Shown piece by piece: positions 6,595 to 14,460 of a stretch of 28,633 bases of DNA. The DNA comes from Trueperaceae bacterium. Its GTDB lineage: Bacteria; Deinococcota; Deinococci; Deinococcales; Trueperaceae. The translations under genes were made by a program, and so were the position numbers. Every line of letters begins with the position of its first letter. Within the stretch, counting starts at the first letter, position 1. Under the pieces are notes generated by a model. It had not been told where the DNA came from. It worked only from the letters and a program-made list of their open reading frames with translations, and searched no databases. The stretch spans positions 1-28,633 of the forward strand of contig SKWV01000200.1 of assembly GCA_007128755.1 (NCBI GenBank). Direction: 5' to 3'.

Positions 6595-7604
6595 CGGCGA
6601 ACTCAGCCGACACCGGCCGGGTCCCGTACGACGACCTCGTGAGCGAGTTCGTCCGTGTGCTCCGTGCGACGGGCTTCGACGAGGAGCGCGCACGCCGCGC
6701 CGCGCGCCTCTTCGCCGACGCCAGCCGCGACGGCGTCCACTCGCACGGCCTCAACCGCTTCCCCCTGTTCGTGGCGACGATCCAACAGGGTTTCGTGCGC
6801 GTCGACGGCGTGCCGGAGAGGATGACCGCCTTCGGCGCCGTGGAGCGCTGGAACGGCAACGCCGGCCCCGGCCTGCTCAACGCCGAGTTCGCCATGGGCC
6901 GCGCGATGTCCCTCGCGCGCGAGCACGGCATCGGCTGCGTGGCGCTGCAGAACACCAACCACTGGCAACGCGGCGGCTCCTACGGCTGGCAGGCAGCCGA
7001 GGCCGGCATGATCGCCTTGTGCTGGTCGAACACCAAGCCCAACCTGCCACCGTGGGGGGCGCGCGAGCCGCGCCTCGGCAACAACCCGCTGGTCGTGGCT
7101 GTGCCGCGCGAGGATGGTCACGTCGTGCTCGACATGGCGATGTCGCAGTTCTCGTACGGCCAACTCGACACGCACCGCCGCGCCGGCAAGCTCCTGCCCG
7201 TCGACGGCGGCTACGATCGCGCGGGCGACCTCACCCGCGACCCGAGCGCGATCGAGGCGAGCGAACGACCCCTCCCGATCGGCTACTGGAAGGGCTCCGG
7301 CCTCTCGCTCGTGCTCGACCTGCTGGCGGCCGTCCTCTCCGGAGGCAAGGCCGTGCACCAGATCACGCCCGAGGAGTCGGGGCTGTCGCAGGTCTTCATC
7401 GCGATCGACCCGCAGCCACTGTCCGGTGGCACCGAGGCCGGCATCGCGGATGAGGTCGTCGCCTTCGTGCGCAGCGCCGCGCCAGTCCATGATGGCGACG
7501 CCGCGCACTACCCCGGCGAGCGATCGCTCGAGACGCGACGTGATTCGATGGCACATGGGGTCGTGGTCGATGCGAAGGTCTGGGAGCGGGTGCGGACGAT
7601 GTGA
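6591..7604 (+). CDS. 2,3-diketo-L-gulonate reductase-like enzyme (DlgD/YiaK type, Ldh_2 malate/lactate dehydrogenase family)
   Basis: A 337-residue NAD(P)-dependent oxidoreductase of the Ldh_2 family. It follows E. coli YiaK (DlgD, 2,3-diketo-L-gulonate reductase) closely as I recall it: DGVHSHGLNRFP with catalytic His52, ALQNTNHWQRGGSYGWQAAE, WSNTKPNLPPWGA, NNPLVVAVP, MAMSQFSYGQL, LPVDGGYD and PIGYWKGSGLSLVLDL. YiaK reduces 2,3-diketo-L-gulonate to 3-keto-L-gulonate and sits beside the YiaMNO TRAP transporter, so the TRAP neighbours here fit. What is unusual is the coupling to a four-carbon acid-sugar kinase and PdxA2. The GTG start at 6591 overlaps the pdxA2 stop by four bases and AGGTGG lies at 6581-6586. 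The real substrate may be a shorter keto acid. Confidence 0.85.
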   Translation: MTANSADTGRVPYDDLVSEFVRVLRATGFDEERARRAARLFADASRDGVHSHGLNRFPLFVATIQQGFVRVDGVPERMTAFGAVERWNGNAGPGLLNAEFAMGRAMSLAREHGIGCVALQNTNHWQRGGSYGWQAAEAGMIALCWSNTKPNLPPWGAREPRLGNNPLVVAVPREDGHVVLDMAMSQFSYGQLDTHRRAGKLLPVDGGYDRAGDLTRDPSAIEASERPLPIGYWKGSGLSLVLDLLAAVLSGGKAVHQITPEESGLSQVFIAIDPQPLSGGTEAGIADEVVAFVRSAAPVHDGDAAHYPGERSLETRRDSMAHGVVVDAKVWERVRTM

Positions 7605-7662
7605 GCCATGCGGGCGACGAGGCAGCCGCGACGACGTTGCCCTACCGTCCTGAACGCCGATC

Positions 7663-7890
7663 CTACGAAGGCTCGTTCACGCGTGGCGCGGCGTCTGGCG
7701 CCCCATCGGGTGAGGGATCCGCGTGAGTCATGTCCGTCTCCTCGGTCGAACCTCGCATGCCTGCGCGGAACTCACGAATCGACTGCCCGAGACCCTTGGC
7801 CATCTCCGGCAGTCGCTTGCCGCCGAAGAGCAGCACCACGACGACCAGGATGATGATGATCTCCCATTGTCCGAACGGTCCGATCCGCAT
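7663..7890 (-). CDS. tatA: Twin-arginine translocase subunit TatA/TatE
   Basis: A 75-residue protein with the standard TatA plan: a short N-terminus, one membrane helix (WEIIIILVVVVLLFGG, residues ~8-23), the hinge and amphipathic helix KRLPEMAKGLGQSIREFRAGM, then a charged, Asp/Pro-rich disordered tail. TatA oligomers form the pore for folded twin-arginine substrates. An upstream in-frame start would add 12 residues, but the ATG at 7888-7890 has a GGAGGTG ribosome-binding site six bases away, so the short form is chosen. No tatC or obvious Tat substrate lies in this window. It ends 58 bases from the converging diketogulonate-reductase-like gene. Confidence 0.93.
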   Translation of the reverse strand: MRIGPFGQWEIIIILVVVVLLFGGKRLPEMAKGLGQSIREFRAGMRGSTEETDMTHADPSPDGAPDAAPRVNEPS

Positions 7891-8030
7891 CGTGGGCACC
7901 TCCGGCGCACGAGGAGACGCTACCACCCTCGTCGCACGCGTCGCTCGTGGCTGCGCCTGACTCCAGTGCAGTGAGAGGAGTCCGTCACCTATCGCGAGAC
8001 TCGGTCGCTCGCGCCACCGCGCCCCTCACC

Positions 8031-9560
8031 CTAGAGCCCGTACAAGGCGCCGTACTTCTCTTTCACGTACGTCAGGTAGTCGCTCGGATCGAGCCCGCGT
8101 CCCGTCGACCGCTCCAGTAGTTCGCCGGCGCGGTAGAGCCGGGCGTGCCGGTAGACGTGCTCGTGGAGCCAGCCGTGGAGGCGGCCGTACGTGCCGGCGG
8201 TGAGTTCGGGCAGGATAGCGACATCGTCGCGCAGGGCCGCGGCGTAGAACTGCGACGCCATGACGGTGCCGATGGTGTAGGTGGGGAACGCGCCGACCAG
8301 GCCGACCGACCAGTGGAGGTCCTGAAGCACCCCCAGGCGATCGTCGGGCGGCCGCACACCGAGGTACGACACCATCGCCTCGTTCCAGGCGCCGGGTAGG
8401 TCGCGCACCTTCAGACTGCCGTCCAGGAGTGCGTGCTCGAGCTCGAATCGCAGCATGATGTGGAGGTGATAGGTGAGCTCGTCGGCCTCCACGCGAATGC
8501 ACGACGGTGTGACTGCGTTGATGGCACGGTGAAACGTCTCGACGTCGATGTCCGCAAGCGCATCGGGGAACACGTCGACGAGCGCGCCGTAATGGGCATC
8601 CCAGAAGGTCCGGGAGCGGCCAACGAGGTTCTCCCACAATCGGCTCTGCGACTCGTGCGTGCCGTAGCTCGTGCCGGAGACGGCGTAGAGGCCGATGAGG
8701 TCGCTCGAGAGCGCGCCGCGGGCGTGGGCTGGATCCGCGTACTGCTCGTAGATGCCGTGACCGGCCTCGTGCCACGTGGCGAACATGCTCTGCGCCAGCC
8801 AGCGCTCGTCGTAACGCGTGGTGATCCGCACGTCTCCCGTCGCGAACGAGATCTCGAAGGGGTGCGGCGCCACGTCGAGCCGGCCCCTTTCCGTGTCGTA
8901 GCCGAAGCGCCGGGCGATCTCGAGCGCGAACGCACGCTGGCGGTCGACATCGTAGTGGCGGCGCAACAGGTCGGTGCGCGGCGCCCTCGCCTCGCGGATC
9001 TCCGCAACGAGCGGCACCAGGGTCGCCTTCAACGTCTCGAAGAGCGTGGTGAGGTCGCTCGCGCGCACGCCGGGCTCGTACTCGGCCAGAAGGGCGTCGT
9101 AGAGCGGGAGCTCGGGGGCCGTGCGCTCGGCCACCTCGCGCTTGATCTCGAGCATGTGCTGGAGGTGCGGGGCGAAGCCGGCGAAGTCGTCAGCCCGGCG
9201 GGCCTCGACCCACGCCTGCTGGGCCGTGCCCTTGGCGCGGGCGAGGCGCGCGGTCAACTCCGGCGGCAGGCCCCGGTGGTACGCGATCGCCTCCTCGACG
9301 GCGTCGAGCGTGCGCGCCTGGACGAGCGTCGCGTCCGCGCCGAGCTCAGCGCGAGAGGCGGCCACATCGTCGGCGAGGCTCGGGGCGAGCAGCCGCTCCT
9401 GGGCGAGCGTGGTGAGCGTCGCGGACTGCTCCGCGCGGGCGCGGGCGCCGGACGCGGGCATGTTCACGCGGGCGTCCCAGACGAGCACGTTCATGGCGTT
9501 GAGGACGTCGTTGATGGCGGCGACGGCGGCGGTGACGCGCTCGTACGGGTTGGTGCCCAC
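8031..9560 (-). CDS. M32-family metallocarboxypeptidase (carboxypeptidase Taq type)
   Basis: A 509-residue cytosolic zinc or cobalt carboxypeptidase, the usual M32 length. The zinc motif HEAGH lies at residues 264-268 (encoded at 8757-8771). Other family landmarks are the N-terminal VLVWDARVNMP (usually LlsWDq...MP), HESQSRLWEN, EADELTYHLHIMLRFELE and the C-terminal GVLQDLHWSVGLVGAFPTYT block. M32 enzymes remove C-terminal residues from peptides and are common in Thermus and Deinococcus. The frame extends 41 codons further upstream, but GTG at 9558-9560, preceded by GAGGAG, begins a protein with the normal N-terminus, and the extension would run through the promoter region of the divergent dpp-like operon. 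It may process peptides imported by that system; this is only suggested by adjacency. Confidence 0.93.
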   Translation of the reverse strand: MGTNPYERVTAAVAAINDVLNAMNVLVWDARVNMPASGARARAEQSATLTTLAQERLLAPSLADDVAASRAELGADATLVQARTLDAVEEAIAYHRGLPPELTARLARAKGTAQQAWVEARRADDFAGFAPHLQHMLEIKREVAERTAPELPLYDALLAEYEPGVRASDLTTLFETLKATLVPLVAEIREARAPRTDLLRRHYDVDRQRAFALEIARRFGYDTERGRLDVAPHPFEISFATGDVRITTRYDERWLAQSMFATWHEAGHGIYEQYADPAHARGALSSDLIGLYAVSGTSYGTHESQSRLWENLVGRSRTFWDAHYGALVDVFPDALADIDVETFHRAINAVTPSCIRVEADELTYHLHIMLRFELEHALLDGSLKVRDLPGAWNEAMVSYLGVRPPDDRLGVLQDLHWSVGLVGAFPTYTIGTVMASQFYAAALRDDVAILPELTAGTYGRLHGWLHEHVYRHARLYRAGELLERSTGRGLDPSDYLTYVKEKYGALYGL

Positions 9561-9621
9561 GTTCTCCTCGTTCCTGGCCGGCGGGTTGGGTGTTCCGTGT
9601 ACCTTCGGCGACGGTGTGCGA

Positions 9622-9650
9622 TTGACCGATCCTAGCACTGCTGTTACTAT
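9622..9650 (+). promoter_or_regulatory. Sigma-70-type promoter of the ten-gene Dpp/amidase operon
   Basis: TTGACC (9622-9627) and TACTAT (9645-9650) are separated by exactly 17 bases, giving 5/6 and 4/6 matches to the consensus boxes. They lie about 98 bases upstream of the binding-protein ATG, in the divergent gap with the M32 gene. The -10 box lies inside the palindrome at 9641-9663. Confidence 0.65.
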
Positions 9651-9663
9651 CCCTGAGTAACAG
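9641..9663. promoter_or_regulatory. Perfect palindromic operator over the -10 box (CTGTTACT-N7-AGTAACAG)
   Basis: CTGTTACT at 9641-9648 and AGTAACAG at 9656-9663 are perfect inverted copies, centred 11-12 bases apart, as expected for a dimeric winged-helix repressor. The site covers the -10 hexamer of the + strand promoter, so bound protein would block RNA polymerase. The GntR-type regulator encoded inside the operon at 14460-15542 is the obvious candidate. As RNA it could also form an 8-bp stem, but no T-run follows. Confidence 0.6.
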
Positions 9664-9747
9664 TTCAACGTGTCACGCAGCACGACCCCCTCACGCAGTC
9701 AGAGGACGCGTGGATCGCCGTGGCCACTGTTGCGGAAGGGTGTCATC

Positions 9748-11220
9748 ATGATTCGAAGAACCCTCATCGCGCTCGCCATCGGCCTGCTCCTGGCAGCGGG
9801 GATGGCCCAGACGGTCAGGATCGGCCTGCACCAGGATCCGCCGAACCTCGACCCGATCCTGAGCCAAGCGTTCTCCGACCGGAGCGTCACGTACCAGATC
9901 TACGACCGTCTCGTGGATCTCGACGAGAACCTGACGATCGTCCCCATGCTCGCGACCTCGTGGGAAGTGAGCGACGACGGCCTCGTGTACACACTGCAGA
10001 TCCGCGAGGGTGTCACCTTCCACGACGGCACACCGCTCGACGCCGAGTCCGTGCGCTATACGCTCGATCGCAACCTCACGCGCGAGGGGAGCGCCCGCCG
10101 CGACGAGCTCTCGAGCATCGAGAACGTCGCCGTCACCGGCCCCCACACCGTCGAGATCACGCTGCGCAGCCCCAACGCTGCATTCCTGGCCGTCCTGAGC
10201 GGCAACGCCGGAGCCATCGTGAGTCCGACGGCCGCCGAGGCCGCAGGTGCCGACTTCGGCAACGCCCCCGTCGGCAGCGGACCGTTCATCTTCGACTCCA
10301 GAGAGCGGCAGAACCACTTGACGCTGCGCGCGAACGACGACTACTGGAACGGCGCGCCCTCCATCCGGCAGCTCGTCTACCGACCCTTCCCCGACGCTGA
10401 CGTGCGCGTGGCCAACCTACTCTCGGGTGGTGTCGACATCATCATCCCGATCGAGCCGAAGGATATCGCCAGCGTCGACGCCGCAGACGGCTACGACGTC
10501 ATCGCCTACGACAGCCTCGGCTGGCGCGCACTCGTCATGAACCTCACGCGCCCGCCCTTCGACGACCCTCAGGTCCGCCTCGCGGTCGCTCAGGCGATCG
10601 ACCGGGCCGCGCTCGCCGCGGTCGTCTACGACAACGCCGTGGTGCCGCTCATCGGGCCGTTCCCACCCAACACACCCGGCTACGACCCGGACCTCGAGGC
10701 CCCCGCGTATGACCCCGAGGCGGCTCGCGCCACGCTCGAGGCCGCCGGAGCGCTGGGCACCGAGTTCACGCTGCTGATCCTCCCGCACGAGGTGCTGCAC
10801 GGTCAGTTCTGGCAGGCGATTCTCACCCAAGCGGGATTCGTCGTCCAGATCGAACAGATGGAAGCCGGCCCGTACCTCGAAGTCGTCAACAACATGCGCC
10901 ATGACGCGACGCTCGTCGGCTGGAGCGGCCGGATCGACCCCGACCCGCAGTTCTTCCCTTGGGTGCACAGCACCGGCAACCTCAACTGGGGCGGCTTCGA
11001 CGACCCGCGCATCGACGACCTGCTTGAGTCCGCCCGCGCCGAGACCGACCCGGTCACCCGCGAGGGCCTCTACCGTGACGTCGCCCGCTTGGTGGTCGAG
11101 GAGAGCATGATCGTCTGGGGCATCCAGAGCCAGAACATCGTCGGCGTGGCCTCGAACCTCGAAGGCATCCCGCTCATCCCGGACGGCACCGTCCGGTGGC
11201 ACGGAGTCACCGTTCGGTGA
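9748..11220 (+). CDS. ABC transporter substrate-binding protein, peptide/nickel/opine family (SBP family 5, DppA/OppA type)
   Basis: A 490-residue exported protein. Residues 1-20 form a signal peptide (MIRR, hydrophobic core, AGMAQ). The mature domain starts TVRIGLHQDPPNLDPIL and carries the family-5 signature region PMLATSWEVSDDGLVYTLQI, REGVTFHDGTPLDAESVRYT, plus the later NAPVGSGPF and DDYWNG motifs. This family captures peptides, opines, oligosaccharides or similar compounds for an ABC importer. ATG at 9748 with GGAAGG upstream is preferred over an in-frame start at 9670 that would bury the signal peptide. It is the first gene of the operon and its stop overlaps the permease GTG by four bases. 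The paired arginines lack a Tat consensus, so Sec export is expected. Ligand unknown. Confidence 0.92.
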   Translation: MIRRTLIALAIGLLLAAGMAQTVRIGLHQDPPNLDPILSQAFSDRSVTYQIYDRLVDLDENLTIVPMLATSWEVSDDGLVYTLQIREGVTFHDGTPLDAESVRYTLDRNLTREGSARRDELSSIENVAVTGPHTVEITLRSPNAAFLAVLSGNAGAIVSPTAAEAAGADFGNAPVGSGPFIFDSRERQNHLTLRANDDYWNGAPSIRQLVYRPFPDADVRVANLLSGGVDIIIPIEPKDIASVDAADGYDVIAYDSLGWRALVMNLTRPPFDDPQVRLAVAQAIDRAALAAVVYDNAVVPLIGPFPPNTPGYDPDLEAPAYDPEAARATLEAAGALGTEFTLLILPHEVLHGQFWQAILTQAGFVVQIEQMEAGPYLEVVNNMRHDATLVGWSGRIDPDPQFFPWVHSTGNLNWGGFDDPRIDDLLESARAETDPVTREGLYRDVARLVVEESMIVWGIQSQNIVGVASNLEGIPLIPDGTVRWHGVTVR

Positions 11221-12161
11221 TCACGTTCGCACTGCGCCGACTGCTGGCAACGATCCCGACCCTCCTGGTCGTGACGCTGCTGGTGTTCGGTTTGGTGCGC
11301 CTGCTGCCGGGCGACCCTGCCCGGCTCATGCTCGGCGAGTCGGCCAACCCGCAAGCCATCGCGGAACTGCGCACGCAGATGGGGCTCGACCGGCCCATCA
11401 TGGTGCAGTACGCAGCCTGGTTGGCCGACGTCGTCCGTCTCGATCTCGGCCGCAGCTTGGTCGACAACGCCAGCGTCTCGCGCATCATCGGCCAGAAGCT
11501 GCCCACCACGATCGAGCTCTCCCTGCTCAGCATGCTCGTCGCCCTCGTGCTCGCGGTCCCCGCGGGCACGATCGGCGCCGTCAAGCGCGGTAAGCCCATC
11601 GACAGCGCCGTCACCGTCTTCGCGCTCGCCGGCATCAGCCTCCCGAACTTCTTCCTCGGTATCTTGCTCATCTTCTTCTTCAGCGTGCAGCTCCGCTGGG
11701 TTCCCGCCAGCGGGTACGTCGGCCTCCTCGAGGATCCGCTGCGCAACCTCTCGCTCATGGCTCTCCCGGCGATCACGATCGGGGTGGGGCTCGGCGCCAT
11801 CCTGACGCGTTACCTCCGCGCCAGCCTGATCGAGACCCTCAGTCAGGACTACGTCCGCACCGCGCTCGCCAAGGGCGTGCCGGGACTCGCCGTCATCACG
11901 CGTCATGCGTTGCGCAACGCCATGATCCCGGTCATCACCGCGTTCGGGCTCCAGCTCGGGACACTGCTCGGAGGCGCCATCATCACGGAGCAGATCTTCA
12001 GCATCCCGGGCTTCGGGCGCCTGCTCGTCGACGCGGTCTCGACGCGGGACCTGCCCGTCATACAAGGTGTCGTCCTCATCGCCGCCCTTGCCGTGTTCCT
12101 GGTCTCGTTCGTCGTCGACCTCCTCTACGCCGCCGCCGACCCGCGGATCACGTACAGCTAG
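11217..12161 (+). CDS. ABC transporter permease, DppB/OppB type
   Basis: A 314-residue membrane protein with six predicted helices. It begins ITFALRRLLATIPTLLVVTL, the usual DppB opening, then LLPGDPARLMLG, the MGLDRPIMVQYAAWL segment, and in the C-terminal half the transmembrane-domain coupling region ending ALRNAMIPVITAFGLQLG followed by FSIPGFGRLLVDAV. GTG at 11217 is chosen because it overlaps the binding-protein stop by four bases and gives the standard N-terminus; the frame extends seven codons further upstream without benefit. It forms the heterodimeric channel with the next gene product. Confidence 0.93.
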   Translation: MITFALRRLLATIPTLLVVTLLVFGLVRLLPGDPARLMLGESANPQAIAELRTQMGLDRPIMVQYAAWLADVVRLDLGRSLVDNASVSRIIGQKLPTTIELSLLSMLVALVLAVPAGTIGAVKRGKPIDSAVTVFALAGISLPNFFLGILLIFFFSVQLRWVPASGYVGLLEDPLRNLSLMALPAITIGVGLGAILTRYLRASLIETLSQDYVRTALAKGVPGLAVITRHALRNAMIPVITAFGLQLGTLLGGAIITEQIFSIPGFGRLLVDAVSTRDLPVIQGVVLIAALAVFLVSFVVDLLYAAADPRITYS

Positions 12162-13052
12162 ATGGTCCGCACCCGCACACCCGTCACGACCAAGCCGCTC
12201 GGCGCGCCAGCAAGCCCGTGGGCCCGTGGCTTCACGCGGTTCCTCCGCAACCGCCTCGCGCTCACCGGCCTCGTGATCCTGCTGATCTTCTCCGCGCTCG
12301 CCATCTTGGCACCGGTGATCACGCCCTACGGCATGGCCGAGGTCAACTTCTCGCGTCTGCGCGCCGGCCCCAGTCCCGAACATCGCCTCGGTACCGACGA
12401 ACTCGGTCGCGACACCCTCACGCGCGTCATCTACGGCGCTCGCATCTCCCTCACCGTCGGCCTCGGCAGCGTCGTGATCGCCATGTTCGTGGGCTCACTG
12501 CTCGGCATGCTCGCGGGCTTCATCGGTGGTTGGTTCGACGAGGTGGTGATGCGCGTGATGGATGCGATGCTCGCGTTGCCATTCCTCGTGCTCGCGATCG
12601 CGCTCGCCGCGATCCTCGGCCCGAACCTGCAGAACACGATCCTCGCCATCGCCATCGTCTCCACGCCCCCGTTCGCGCGGCTGACCCGTGGCCAGGTCCT
12701 CGGCGAGAAGGCGCGCGACTACGTGCAGGCGTCCACGGCCCTCGGCGCGCGCGGCATGCGCACGCTGCTCCGCCACATCCTGCCGAACATCCTGTCGGTC
12801 ATCATCGTGCAGGCGTCGCTCGCGATGGCGATCGCGGTCCTCGCCGAGTCGGCACTGTCGTTCCTCGGCCTCGGCGTCCAACCTCCCACACCGAGCTGGG
12901 GCAGCATGCTCAACACCTCCCGCGGCTACCTCGCCACCCAACCGTGGATGGCGTTCTCGCCCGGAACGGCGATCTTCCTCGTCGTCCTCGCCCTCAACCT
13001 CGTAGGGGATGGACTGCGTGACGCGTTCGACCCTCGCACGCGCAGCGGCTGA
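12162..13052 (+). CDS. ABC transporter permease, DppC/OppC type
   Basis: A 296-residue protein whose ATG directly follows the dppB-like stop with no gap. A polar N-terminus of ~25 residues leads into RFLRNRLALTGLVIL, helix 1, then the DppC landmarks HRLGTDELGRDTLTRVIYGARISL and, in the coupling loop, VLGEKARDYVQASTALGARG...HILPNILSVIIVQ, ending ESALSFLGLGVQPPTPSWG. It pairs with the DppB-like permease. No ATPase genes follow; the next gene is an amidase, so the two ATP-binding subunits must be supplied from elsewhere in the genome. Confidence 0.93.
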   Translation: MVRTRTPVTTKPLGAPASPWARGFTRFLRNRLALTGLVILLIFSALAILAPVITPYGMAEVNFSRLRAGPSPEHRLGTDELGRDTLTRVIYGARISLTVGLGSVVIAMFVGSLLGMLAGFIGGWFDEVVMRVMDAMLALPFLVLAIALAAILGPNLQNTILAIAIVSTPPFARLTRGQVLGEKARDYVQASTALGARGMRTLLRHILPNILSVIIVQASLAMAIAVLAESALSFLGLGVQPPTPSWGSMLNTSRGYLATQPWMAFSPGTAIFLVVLALNLVGDGLRDAFDPRTRSG

Positions 13053-13071
13053 CGGCGCGGAAAGGACGACC

Positions 13072-14460
13072 ATGCTCGCTCGACGCCTCGATCCCATCCA
13101 CACCGTGGCGGCCGCCTTCCGCAATGGCGCGCGGAGCCCCGTCGACGTCACCAGCGAGGTCCTCGAGCGCATCGACGCCGTCGACGACCGCCTCCGCGCC
13201 TTCCTCTCCGTCTGGCACGACGACGCCCTCCGAGCCGCACGACTCGCCGAGGAGGAGATCGCGTTCGGCGTCGACCGAGGCCCGCTCCACGGCATCCCCG
13301 TAGCGCTCAAGGACCTGATCGACGTGCAAGGTCGGGTCGCTACGTACGGCTCGCACACGACACCCGACCCGCGCCCAGACCGCGACGCGGCCATCGTGGC
13401 CGCGCTGCGCCATGCCGGCGCGGTGATCGTTGGCAAGACCAACTTGCTCGAGTACGCCTATGGCATCGTGCACCCCGCCTACGGGCAGACGAACAATCCA
13501 TGGGATCCGCTGCGCACCGCCGGCGGGTCCTCCGGCGGCAGTGCGGCCGCCGTGGCGGCCGGCATGTGCTTCGCCGCTATCGGCACCGACACCGGCGGAT
13601 CCATCCGCATCCCTGCTGCGTACTGCGGCGTCACAGGCCTCAAGCCGACGTTCGGGCGACTGTCACTGGACGGCGTCTTCCCACTCTCCTGGACGCTCGA
13701 CCACGTCGGGCCGATCACGTGGGACCTAGACGACATGGCGACCGTCTGGGCGGCGCTCGATCCGGGCCCGCCCGGCGGCGCATCCGGTTCCGGGGACGCG
13801 GCGTCGAAGGCACCTCCCGTTCCGGCGGACCGCCGCGCGCTCCGCGTCGGCGTGCTCGCACGCTATCTCGAGGGGTCGGAGATGGAGTCCGGCGTCTCCG
13901 CCTGCACCCACACGGCCCTCTCCCGCCTTGCGGACCAGGGAGTCCGTGTCGAACACCTCGACGACCCCCTGTTCGAGGACTGCGACCGTCATCTGATCGC
14001 CCTCCTGCTCCCCGAGGCGAGCGTCATCCACCGTGCGATGCTCGCCCGCTCACCCGAGGGCTACGCGACAGGGACACGCCAGCAACTCGAGCAGGGGTTC
14101 GCGATCACTGCCACCGATTACCTTGAGGCTCTCGCTTACCGCGACCGCTTGCGGGCGACCATCGACACGCTGCTCGACGGGTGCGACGTCCTGGTGGTGC
14201 CGACCGCGCCGTGGGTAGCGCCGGCCGAGGATCCGGCCATCGGCAGCGACGGCGGCGAGGCCGAGGGGCGGCGCACGGCACCCTTCAACCTCACGGGCCA
14301 CCCGGTCGTGACCTTCCATCTCGGCCTCGTCGCCGGACTCCCAGTCGGGCTCCAGGTCGTCGGCCGCCACGGCGACGACGGCGCGCTCATCGCGCTCGCG
14401 CGCGACCTCGCCGGTCACCTCGGCGTCCCGACCGGCGCCACGCCCGAGTCGGAGGGTTGA
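13072..14460 (+). CDS. Amidase signature family hydrolase
   Basis: A 462-residue enzyme with the complete Ser-cisSer-Lys triad of the amidase signature family: Lys80 (IPVALKDLIDV), cis-Ser153 (TAGGSSGGSAA) and nucleophile Ser177 (GTDTGGSIRIPA). It hydrolyses an amide bond to acid plus ammonia or amine in the cytoplasm. The family also contains GatA, but no gatB/gatC is present and the setting is catabolic. ATG at 13072 has GGAAAGGA at 13059-13066; the longer in-frame start at 13009 overlaps dppC-like coding sequence and is less likely. The position after the importer genes suggests that the imported solute carries an amide. The stop overlaps the next start (TGATG). Confidence 0.9.
   Translation: MLARRLDPIHTVAAAFRNGARSPVDVTSEVLERIDAVDDRLRAFLSVWHDDALRAARLAEEEIAFGVDRGPLHGIPVALKDLIDVQGRVATYGSHTTPDPRPDRDAAIVAALRHAGAVIVGKTNLLEYAYGIVHPAYGQTNNPWDPLRTAGGSSGGSAAAVAAGMCFAAIGTDTGGSIRIPAAYCGVTGLKPTFGRLSLDGVFPLSWTLDHVGPITWDLDDMATVWAALDPGPPGGASGSGDAASKAPPVPADRRALRVGVLARYLEGSEMESGVSACTHTALSRLADQGVRVEHLDDPLFEDCDRHLIALLLPEASVIHRAMLARSPEGYATGTRQQLEQGFAITATDYLEALAYRDRLRATIDTLLDGCDVLVVPTAPWVAPAEDPAIGSDGGEAEGRRTAPFNLTGHPVVTFHLGLVAGLPVGLQVVGRHGDDGALIALARDLAGHLGVPTGATPESEG

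Noticed and set aside
7605..7662. Bidirectional terminator between the converging reductase-like and tatA genes
   Set aside because: I found only an imperfect GC-rich pairing (about 8 of 11) with no T-run on either side.
7959..7982. Inverted repeat GACTCC-N12-GGAGTC downstream of the M32 gene, as a terminator
   Set aside because: Only six base pairs with a 12-base loop and no T-run on the - strand; too weak to call.
9561..9683. 41-residue N-terminal extension of the M32 carboxypeptidase
   Set aside because: It would be encoded across the promoter and palindrome of the divergent operon and matches no M32 N-terminus; GTG at 9558-9560 has GAGGAG next to it.
9748..9810. Twin-arginine signal on the Dpp-type binding protein (MIRR)
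   Set aside because: The Arg pair lacks the rest of the S-R-R-x-F-L-K pattern and the helix is strongly hydrophobic, as in Sec signals. Proximity of tatA is not evidence.
13009..13071. Earlier ATG for the amidase at 13009
   Set aside because: It lies inside the DppC-like gene, lacks a ribosome-binding site and adds residues unlike amidase N-termini; ATG at 13072 has GGAAAGGA upstream.
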